Positions 1 through 5,771 of a stretch of 9,310 bases of DNA are shown in pieces. The stretch is taken from assembly GCA_016840185.1 (NCBI GenBank), contig JAEOSV010000089.1:1-9310 (forward strand), read 5' to 3'. The notes below the pieces were generated by a model. The model had not been told where the DNA came from. It searched no databases and worked only from the letters and a program-made list of their open reading frames with translations. How positions within the stretch are numbered: position 1 is the first letter of the stretch; each line of letters opens with the position of its first letter. A program made the translations under genes and the position numbers. Origin of the DNA: Candidatus Hermodarchaeota archaeon (GTDB lineage: Archaea > Asgardarchaeota > Hermodarchaeia > Hermodarchaeales > Hermodarchaeaceae).

Positions 1-113
1 AATTCGCGGTAGGACTTGGCGATTTCCTGACCCTCGAGATTGAACAAAACAGAACGGTTACCCGTTGTTCCTAGGTCAATTACGGCAATAAGTTGGTCCG
101 AGTGTTTCGCCAT
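1..113 (-). CDS. glpK: FGGY-family kinase, probably glycerol kinase (N-terminal fragment)
   Basis: Only the first 37 codons are inside the window; the rest lies beyond the left edge. The fragment carries the FGGY phosphate-binding start IAVIDLGTTGNRSVLFN (residues 9-25), followed by EGQEIAKSYRE, which matches the opening strand-turn-strand and the 'REF' region of glycerol kinases. D13, T16, T17 and R20 align with the Asp, Thr and Arg that contact ATP and glycerol in the E. coli enzyme. Glycerol kinases usually read DQGTTSSR here, so DLGTTGNR is a variant and another FGGY sugar kinase is possible. The expected reaction is ATP-dependent phosphorylation of glycerol to glycerol 3-phosphate in the cytoplasm. 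The ATG at 113 is chosen because a GGAG (122-125, reverse strand) lies 8 bases upstream and no in-frame start precedes it. The gene lies 75 bases downstream of the carboxypeptidase on the same strand, so co-transcription is possible. Confidence 0.8.
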   Translation of the reverse strand, partial: MAKHSDQLIAVIDLGTTGNRSVLFNLEGQEIAKSYRE

Positions 114-188
114 GGGAACATCTCCAAGAGAGTGTAGAATACTTCGTCTTGGTTTGACGTTCCCAATAAGGGTTACTTCCCATGGTTT

Positions 189-1868
189 CTACGTGGTTGG
201 TCGTAGGCGTCGACGAAGGATGTACACGACAAGAACAATGACCACTATGATTACGAGAATGACTGTGGTGACAATTCCTGCGAAGAGCAGAGTGGATATT
301 GAATAGAACACCGAGTCTGAGTAGACAACATGACCAGCAAAATCTTGGCCATAAACATGAATTTCCATTATCCCGCCGAATGTTGGGGCTGGGAGCACGG
401 CGTCATAGCGATTCCCACCTTGATAAACAAGTGGCATTCCAATCCAGTTGAAATTGCTAGCGGGATCAAATCGATACTCCAAATAAAGTAATTCAAAACC
501 ACTAATACTAGTATCAATGTAGACGGAAACAAGTGTGGAAATAACACTTGAAACGATACCGGGAACAACAATGATTGGATCTCCCGGTTCATCCAGGAGT
601 ACTTCAAACATTGCATTTATGGCATTTCGTACTTTGTAACAGTTGGCAAGAACTTGATCAGCACTGGGATTGAAATAATCCCAAATGCTATGCCCCCAGG
701 CGGATTCATTCCCATAAGTTTCCAAAGTAACTGCGGGAATGTCATAGACACCATAGAGCCAGTCATCCCAAGTCCCATAGGAGGGATACAATTGCGTGGA
801 ACTCCACCATTCAAAGCCTGAAGCCTCCTGGACTGCAGCACCGAGATTGGCAAAGAAGGGTTCATGTGGACTGGGATCACTTGTAAAGCCCCATGGAGTA
901 AGTAATACATCGATGCCACTGTGCAATGAAACACCAAAAGCAAGGTTTTCAGAATAATGAACAGTGAAGTTAAGCATCGCCTGGGTTTCTGGTTCACTAA
1001 ATGGTGCATCACCGTGATAAACCACTGCCCGGGGCTCATCGACACCACCGGCAAAGGCCACTGGGTAATTACGGTTCAAATCCACACCTCCGGGCTTATC
1101 TTCACCAGTGTCCCCATCCCCATCCAAATCTAATCCCTCATAGGTGTAGTACCATTCATATTCAGTCTCATAATGTTCAACCTTGTAGTCGCCGTTGACA
1201 TCTTGGATTTCCCATTCATCCGCTGATCCATCCCCGTCATCATCAATGGGATGTAAGTTTCTTCGCTGCCAAGGATTGATGTGAAGTATTTCCAGTGTAT
1301 CCGGGTTTAAAGTGGGGATTAGATAGATTATGAAATTGGTTAGGAATTGCTGAACTTCCGGTTGACTGACATTCGCAAGGAGATAATCCAGATAATAGAG
1401 GGCATTTTCAACGGTGATAGCCTCACGCGCATGGTGATGGGCTACGATGAGGAATCCACGACGATTAGAGGTATCTCCGGGAGCGGTGATTTGTACACAG
1501 GGAATTGGGAGTCCATGATAGCTAGCGCCAATGTTGAAGACATCAAGGAGCTCAGGAAACTCAGTTACTCGGTCGGTAATATGGTCGAGAATCTCAGAGT
1601 AATTGTGAAATGGTCCTAAAGTGGGTCCCCAGTACAAAGTATCATCACCGGGAAGAGGACCAGAGACATTGTCATACTGTTCCCAGATCCAAGAAACATT
1701 GCCCGGATTTTTGAAGAAGAGACTCTCAGATGTTTCCTTGAATGGCTTGCCTGAATGATATGTAATAGAATCTGTGGTGTGGTGAGAAAGAGAGTTGGGC
1801 ATGGGTACCGAGATAATCAGAAAACACATAACCAAAGACAAGGTGGATATTTTTGCAAAGATTCCCAT
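189..1868 (-). CDS. Secreted, membrane-anchored M14 zinc carboxypeptidase with Asp-rich calcium-type loops
   Basis: This 559-residue protein is a metallocarboxypeptidase that should remove C-terminal amino acids from peptides outside the cell. Residues 1-28 form a signal peptide with hydrophobic core LSLVMCFLIISV. The M14 catalytic domain spans about 85-425. H146 and E149 (HAREA) and H316 (SLHSG) are the zinc ligands, R202 or R203 and N265-R266 (DLNRNYP) the substrate carboxylate site, Y361 the likely counterpart of Tyr248, and E383 (TLET) the general base. Between residues 208 and 260 lies an insertion with three Asp-rich loops (DDDGDGSADE, DVNGDYKVE, DLDGDGDTGED) resembling EF-hand or dockerin calcium loops. 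Residues 430-520 look like a beta-sandwich. Residues 527-549 form one membrane helix followed by a basic tail (RRRLRP), so the enzyme is probably displayed on the outer face. The ATG at 1868 has only a weak ribosome site. Substrate preference cannot be read from sequence. Confidence 0.93.
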   Translation of the reverse strand: MGIFAKISTLSLVMCFLIISVPMPNSLSHHTTDSITYHSGKPFKETSESLFFKNPGNVSWIWEQYDNVSGPLPGDDTLYWGPTLGPFHNYSEILDHITDRVTEFPELLDVFNIGASYHGLPIPCVQITAPGDTSNRRGFLIVAHHHAREAITVENALYYLDYLLANVSQPEVQQFLTNFIIYLIPTLNPDTLEILHINPWQRRNLHPIDDDGDGSADEWEIQDVNGDYKVEHYETEYEWYYTYEGLDLDGDGDTGEDKPGGVDLNRNYPVAFAGGVDEPRAVVYHGDAPFSEPETQAMLNFTVHYSENLAFGVSLHSGIDVLLTPWGFTSDPSPHEPFFANLGAAVQEASGFEWWSSTQLYPSYGTWDDWLYGVYDIPAVTLETYGNESAWGHSIWDYFNPSADQVLANCYKVRNAINAMFEVLLDEPGDPIIVVPGIVSSVISTLVSVYIDTSISGFELLYLEYRFDPASNFNWIGMPLVYQGGNRYDAVLPAPTFGGIMEIHVYGQDFAGHVVYSDSVFYSISTLLFAGIVTTVILVIIVVIVLVVYILRRRLRPTT

Positions 1869-1954
1869 GAAATCAACTCGAAAGCAGCTTGGGTTCTTCA
1901 GTCAAAAAGACTTACGTTTCCAGCAAATTCCATCCATGAGATAACAAAAAGGAG

Positions 1955-2629
1955 CTAGATGGATTTGTATTTCTCCATTTCTTCTGAGGTGATATGTCTC
2001 AGAATCTGGTTTTTGTGAGCCATGACAAACCGACAGGAAGAATCGCCCATGGCGCGGCAGGTGATTTCACGGGCTTGTAGAGGAATGCCAAAACTTTCTT
2101 CGCACCACCCGGCTGAATACCCTGCGTTGAAGAAGCAACGGGGGGAATGGGTGTGTTCATTTTTCTTGACAGAGGCTTCAACCTCAAAGGAATTGAGATG
2201 ATCATAAACGAGTAGGTAGTTTTCATCGGGTGATGGATTGCTGATTGGAAAGATGTTGACATGAGCAAATCCACGAAAACTAAACTGGATGGGTCCCGCG
2301 GAGAGCATTCCAACTGGGTCTTGGACATTCATCCGTTGTTGATAGTCACGGGCATCTAATTGTCCAAAGGATTTAGCGACTTCATAGATAATTAGGTCAG
2401 CCAGTTCTCCACTTCCAGATATGGCGATTCGTTCTCGCATTGCCGTAACAAATTCGGCGGGAAGTGCCACATAACGCTGGTTACCAATGAGATACTTGCC
2501 TTCCTTGGGAAGACGTCGTGAGGTTTCAAAGTATTTGGTGACAAAATCCTCTGCTTTTACAAATTCATCGAGCATGTTCTTTGGAACCGTTACTGATTCG
2601 AGTTCCTTATTATACCTAGAAGTTGGCAA
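1955..2629 (-). CDS. Stand-alone XylR-N/V4R small-molecule sensor protein
   Basis: The 224-residue protein ends in a V4R (4-vinyl reductase) domain, about residues 115-205, with the diagnostic run GYSAGWCEESFG (170-181) and C-x-A-M-G-D-x-x-C-R-F (191-201). The preceding region resembles the N-terminal part of aromatic-sensing XylR/DmpR/MopR domains. C165, E188, C191 and C199 have exactly the spacing of the MopR zinc ligands C155, E178, C181 and C189 as I recall them, so a structural zinc is likely. The family binds small hydrophobic ligands. No AAA+, DNA-binding or kinase domain is attached, so the partner that reads the signal is unknown. The TTG at 2629 is the most upstream start before an in-frame stop, with a GGGAAGG-like site about 10 bases before it. 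ATG at 2575 (residue 19) is an alternative start without a clear ribosome site. The gene lies 86 bases upstream of the carboxypeptidase and 172 bases downstream of the MIP18 gene. Confidence 0.85.
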   Translation of the reverse strand: MPTSRYNKELESVTVPKNMLDEFVKAEDFVTKYFETSRRLPKEGKYLIGNQRYVALPAEFVTAMRERIAISGSGELADLIIYEVAKSFGQLDARDYQQRMNVQDPVGMLSAGPIQFSFRGFAHVNIFPISNPSPDENYLLVYDHLNSFEVEASVKKNEHTHSPRCFFNAGYSAGWCEESFGIPLQAREITCRAMGDSSCRFVMAHKNQILRHITSEEMEKYKSI

Positions 2630-2801
2630 TTTTGGTACGCCTTCCCAGCAATTAGAACGAGGTTTTGTTAATTCTTAAGACTTTATCAAATTGTGAATGT
2701 ATCGGATTATAGTTGCGAAAAAAGCAATACAATGTAATTGATTCTGCGGTTCTTTCAAGAATGTTTGAAAAGGATTAGAAGAAGGATTGAAGCGTTCATT
2801 C
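2630..2801. other. Intergenic region, V4R gene / MIP18 gene
   Basis: This 172-base AT-rich gap lies between two genes on the minus strand. On that strand it holds a weak TATA-like stretch in the AT-rich part near 2665-2695, which could serve the V4R gene. The heptamer AAGGATT occurs twice, about 14 bases apart, near 2769-2790. I see no RNA gene, no strong hairpin and no plausible small reading frame. Confidence 0.5.
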
Positions 2802-3161
2802 CTAGTCCTTGAGAATTAGCCGATCAAGGGCTCCTGAGGCATTCAGTTTCTCGATTGCTGAGTTGTATTGGTCATCACTGTTAATCATCGTGTTGCAGGC
2901 ATCTTCCCGCATGTGGGTGCCTGGTTTCACTTGCACGGAGACCTTGTTGTCAGGAAATTCATCCTCCACGGCTTTTCGAATGACAATCCCAATAACTGCG
3001 CCCATAGGACATTGGGGAACCGTTGGAGCGAATTGGATATGGATTTCATTACCCTTGATGTTAACATCCTCATCGGTGACAAGCCCCATTTCAACTACAT
3101 TTACCGGGTGTTCGGGATCGAGTACGCGTCGGAGAACGTTCATGACATCTTCAGTGTCCAT
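2802..3161 (-). CDS. MIP18/CIA2-like Fe-S cluster assembly protein (DUF59 family)
   Basis: The family (SufT and PaaD in bacteria, CIAO2/FAM96 in eukaryotes) helps insert or target Fe-S clusters to client proteins in the cytoplasm. The 119-residue protein is one MIP18 domain: the DPEHPVNVVEMGLV start, the strand IHIQFAPT, then VPQCPMGAVIGIVIRKAV with the single conserved reactive cysteine (C51 from this start), and the segment VKPGTHMREDACN. The C-terminal part, PGTH followed by N-x-x-I-N-S-D-D and AIEKL, matches the eukaryotic CIAO2 pattern (PGTH...NKQL.DKERVAAALEN) more closely than short bacterial SufT proteins. The ATG at 3161 is preferred; a TTG at 3170 would add three residues and has a weaker site. 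The gene is transcribed away from the coiled-coil gene and shares its upstream region. I am sure of the family, less sure of the exact client. Confidence 0.9.
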   Translation of the reverse strand: MDTEDVMNVLRRVLDPEHPVNVVEMGLVTDEDVNIKGNEIHIQFAPTVPQCPMGAVIGIVIRKAVEDEFPDNKVSVQVKPGTHMREDACNTMINSDDQYNSAIEKLNASGALDRLILKD

Positions 3162-3352
3162 AATTACCAACTTCTTTATGGAATACCGAATCGAAGTGGT
3201 GCTAACCTAAAAACACTGTGGTTTCTTTATTTCTAGGAATACTGCGCAGGTTTCAGAAATCATGTAACTTTTTTGGAATGGGCAGCAAACCTTATCTAGG
3301 TTCGAGAGCTCAACTAGTGTTAGAAGGGTTCACATAGATAACGGTGGGTAAA
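3162..3352. promoter_or_regulatory. Divergent promoter region, MIP18 gene / coiled-coil gene
   Basis: Two genes are transcribed outward from this 191-base gap. For the minus strand, an A/T block (AGAAATAAAG on the reverse strand, about 3223-3233) could act as a TATA box for the MIP18 gene. For the plus strand, CTTATCTA at 3291-3298 is the best TATA-like candidate and would give a leader of about 30 bases. It is flanked by 5-base inverted arms, AACCT (3288-3292) and AGGTT (3298-3302). The plus-strand gene has a clear ribosome site, GGTGG at 3343-3347, 5 bases before ATG 3353. All promoter calls here are by eye. Confidence 0.35.
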
Positions 3353-4996
3353 ATGACGCAAGAAGCTCCAAATAAAGCCCAACGCTCGGAAGAACTCAAA
3401 CAGCAAATCGAAGCACTAACCACTAACCTTGTCGATGCCATCGACGTACTTGTCCGTGATCTTCAGCGTAGCCTTATGATGATTGCAGATCGTGTAGAAC
3501 AACGGATGGAACAGATTGGTTTTGGCCGTTTGAGTGGCCCAATTGTCAATGATGTACGAGAGGGTGTGACGACAGAGTCCAAACGATTTAGCGAGCAGGC
3601 TCGGGCTAAGATTCAAGAAGTTACTCAGGCGAAAGCAGGTTTATCAGGTGCAGCTGATGAGCTCAGTGCATTAGCCTCGATGACTGAGTCGGAACGTGAA
3701 GAGCTTCGCAAGCGCTTACAAGATGAGATTTCAGCATCACAGAAAACCCGAGAAGAACTTGAGAAGGAATTGGCTGACGCCCAAGTGAGAATCGCAGATT
3801 TAGAGAAGCAAATGCAAACCAAATCAACGCGTGATACTCGCCGAATTGACAAGTTACAGACAACAAACAAGCAGCTCTCGGAATCCCTTAAACAAGCAGA
3901 AGCTGAACTCCTCAAAGTCCAAGAAGAGAGTAAGAAAGCCCTTAGTGAACGAAACGCCGCAGTCAAACAGGTTGATGAAGTAAATACCAAGTTGGCTGCA
4001 GCCACGGCAGCAGCAGCAACCACCGCAGCAGCTACAACAGCATCCAAGAAGAAACTTGAAGATCAGGTTAATTCGTTGACCACCGAACTTCAACAAGCAC
4101 GTGAAGCAGAACTAACTGCGAAAAAGGAAGCAAGCTCACTATCTTCGAATATGGAAGAAATGAAGACTAACTTCCAACAAATTGAATCAGAACGAGATAA
4201 AGCCCGTTCACAACTCCAAGATTATAAAACCAAAATGAAGGCGATTGAAGAGAAAACGACAACGTCAGACCAGCGACTTCAAGAATCAACTGAAAAACTC
4301 CAAACCGCTGAAAAGGAAATCGTGGAGCTCAAGCAGTCAGTCGAAAGCCTTGAAGAAGTGAAATCCCAATCTGTAGTGAGCACTGAAAAACTTGCTGAAA
4401 TGGAGCAAGAACTGAAGGTTGCTCAAACAATGACAGTTAAGACGTCAAAACAAGTTGCGGACCTTGAGGCGCAACTTCAAGAATTGAATAGCTTGAAAGA
4501 ATCCCATGAGACCAAGATTTCCGAGCTCGAAGAAGAACAAAAGGGCCTCAAATCCGTCATGAAAGACCGAGATACACTCAGTAAAGACAAAGAAGACCTC
4601 GAAAAGCAACTAGAGGACGCTAAATTTGAGCTCGAAAAAATGAAAGAAGAATATGCCCGGTTTGCAGAAGTTCGTGACCGATTGAATGCTTTGGAAGCTC
4701 GAAGCCAAATTCAAGATATTCTCCTCAAGAAAGATCAGCACTACATTGTCCTGACCACCTTTGCAACCAAGATTGTCGAAGGTAAATACAACGTGTCTGC
4801 GAAAGAACTCGGATTCAGCCCCTCCTTGGGAATATCCTTAGCCGCATGGTTAGACAAATTCTTCCTTGACTTACAAGAAGAAGAACTTGTTTCAATTCAT
4901 CGAACGGCTGGACGTGGACTCCCATCAGCCAATATTGAAGTGTCGAGTAAGGGTAAACAGCTTTTTGAGGAAGCAAAACAGAAGGCAGCCTTGTAA
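3353..4996 (+). CDS. Large coiled-coil protein with C-terminal winged-helix-like domain, unknown function
   Basis: I do not recognise a named family. Positions below count from a GTG at 3344; the preferred ATG at 3353 is residue 4, giving 547 residues, because GGTGG at 3343-3347 sits correctly for ATG but overlaps the GTG. Residues 15-60 are helical and moderately hydrophobic. Residues 65-115 form a less regular linker. Residues about 115-455 are a long heptad-rich coiled coil dominated by E, K, Q and L, interrupted by an Ala/Thr tract at 218-233 that may act as a hinge. Residues about 456-550 form a compact domain (ILLKKDQHYIVLTTFATK, then SAKELGFSPSLGISLAAWLDKF, then IEVSSKGKQLFEEA) that reads like a winged helix with a terminal strand and helix. 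There is no Walker A motif, signal peptide or membrane segment, so it is not an SMC/Rad50 ATPase. It lies 20 bases upstream of the E1-like gene on the same strand and is probably co-transcribed with it. Confidence 0.85.
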   Translation: MTQEAPNKAQRSEELKQQIEALTTNLVDAIDVLVRDLQRSLMMIADRVEQRMEQIGFGRLSGPIVNDVREGVTTESKRFSEQARAKIQEVTQAKAGLSGAADELSALASMTESEREELRKRLQDEISASQKTREELEKELADAQVRIADLEKQMQTKSTRDTRRIDKLQTTNKQLSESLKQAEAELLKVQEESKKALSERNAAVKQVDEVNTKLAAATAAAATTAAATTASKKKLEDQVNSLTTELQQAREAELTAKKEASSLSSNMEEMKTNFQQIESERDKARSQLQDYKTKMKAIEEKTTTSDQRLQESTEKLQTAEKEIVELKQSVESLEEVKSQSVVSTEKLAEMEQELKVAQTMTVKTSKQVADLEAQLQELNSLKESHETKISELEEEQKGLKSVMKDRDTLSKDKEDLEKQLEDAKFELEKMKEEYARFAEVRDRLNALEARSQIQDILLKKDQHYIVLTTFATKIVEGKYNVSAKELGFSPSLGISLAAWLDKFFLDLQEEELVSIHRTAGRGLPSANIEVSSKGKQLFEEAKQKAAL

Positions 4997-5016
4997 ACCT
5001 CCTTGGAGCGCCTTTC

Positions 5017-5769
5017 ATGCCAAAAACCCTTGACCGCTACTCACGGTTTTTAGTCCTACGAGACATTGGAGAAAAGGGCCTTGAAAAGATCCGAAAAGCC
5101 AAGGTGGTTGTTGTCGGGATTGGTGGATTAGGAAGCATTTCTGCAACAAAATTAGTGACACTTGGAGTGAATCACCTCCGTATTGTAGACTCAGATGTTG
5201 TTTCCGTTTCAAATCTTCAGCGCCAGTTTCTATATCGTGAAAAGGACATAGGACACCCAAAGATCCACCTTGCAGCCAAACGACTTGCATCCCTCAACCC
5301 AGATGTAACCATAGAACCCGTTGAGAAGTTACTCAATGAAAAAACAGTTGATGGGCTTATTGAGGGCATGGATCTTGTTGTTGATGGTCTTGACCGTTTT
5401 GCACCACGGTACATTCTCAATGATGCATGCTGTCGACAAGGAGTTCCATACGTATTTGCAGGTGCTTTGGGTGCAACGGGAAACCTTACTACAATTCTTC
5501 CAGGGAAAACCGCCTGTTTAGAATGTGTCTATGGCGGAGTGAATGATGCACAACAACCCACTTGCGTAACAATTGGAGTATACCCGACCCTTCTCGGAGT
5601 TGTGGCGAATATTCAAGTCCATGAGGCACTCCGGATAATTCTTGGATTGGCACCACGACTTGCAGGGCAGCTCTTGTTCATTGACCTCAATAATCTCCGA
5701 TTTGACAAATTCCCCATTGCACGTCACGAAGATTGTCCAGTTTGTGAAAAATGTCAATCAACTGATTGA
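5017..5769 (+). CDS. E1-like adenylyltransferase (MoeB/ThiF/UbaA type)
   Basis: Proteins of this family adenylate the C-terminal glycine of a ubiquitin-fold carrier (MoaD, ThiS, SAMP or Urm1-like) so that sulfur, or a target lysine, can be attached. The 250-residue protein is a single complete catalytic domain. It has R7 and R10 at the N-terminus (RYSRF), the nucleotide loop GIGGLG (34-39), D58 and D60, N66 with Q68-R69-Q70 (NLQRQ), K82 (GHPK), D126 with N135, two zinc pairs C167/C170 and C240/C243, and C183 in PTCVTIGVYPTLLG, aligned with the catalytic cysteine of ThiF, UbaA and eukaryotic E1s. There is no rhodanese domain (unlike MOCS3/Uba4) and no ubiquitin-fold domain (unlike ubiquitin E1s). 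ATG 5017 has GGAG at 5005-5008, 8 bases upstream. No carrier protein is encoded in the window, so whether it serves molybdopterin, thiamine, tRNA thiolation or protein modification is open. The convergent neighbour is a cysteine desulfurase, a natural sulfur source. Confidence 0.92.
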   Translation: MPKTLDRYSRFLVLRDIGEKGLEKIRKAKVVVVGIGGLGSISATKLVTLGVNHLRIVDSDVVSVSNLQRQFLYREKDIGHPKIHLAAKRLASLNPDVTIEPVEKLLNEKTVDGLIEGMDLVVDGLDRFAPRYILNDACCRQGVPYVFAGALGATGNLTTILPGKTACLECVYGGVNDAQQPTCVTIGVYPTLLGVVANIQVHEALRIILGLAPRLAGQLLFIDLNNLRFDKFPIARHEDCPVCEKCQSTD

Positions 5770-5771
5770 CG

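Noticed and set aside
40..306. 88-residue plus-strand frame at the left end
   Set aside because: It covers the opposite strand of the glycerol-kinase start and the carboxypeptidase membrane tail; its Arg/Thr-rich sequence reflects the hydrophobic codons of the real gene.
1088..1246. Dockerin/cellulosome module
   Set aside because: The Asp-rich loops are inside the peptidase domain and lack the paired 22-residue repeat layout of a dockerin.
2809..3210. Open frames on the plus strand across the MIP18 gene
   Set aside because: They lie opposite a well-conserved MIP18 domain, show no recognisable motifs and have no ribosome site.
3288..3302. 5+5+5 inverted repeat around the TATA-like box of the coiled-coil gene
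   Set aside because: The arms are too short to stand out from chance, so it is mentioned in the promoter entry but not claimed as an operator.
3625..4096. Serine/alanine- and cysteine-rich frames on the minus strand inside the coiled-coil gene
   Set aside because: Their composition is the mirror of the Glu/Lys/Gln- and Ala-rich sense codons, so they are antisense shadows.
3353..4996. SMC or Rad50 protein
   Set aside because: The coiled coil is similar in style, but there is no Walker A, signature or Walker B motif.
5017..5769. A eukaryote-like ubiquitin conjugation cluster
   Set aside because: The E1-like protein is only 250 residues, with a single catalytic domain and no ubiquitin-fold domain. 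No ubiquitin, E2, RING or deubiquitinase gene is nearby, so a MoeB/UbaA role is safer.
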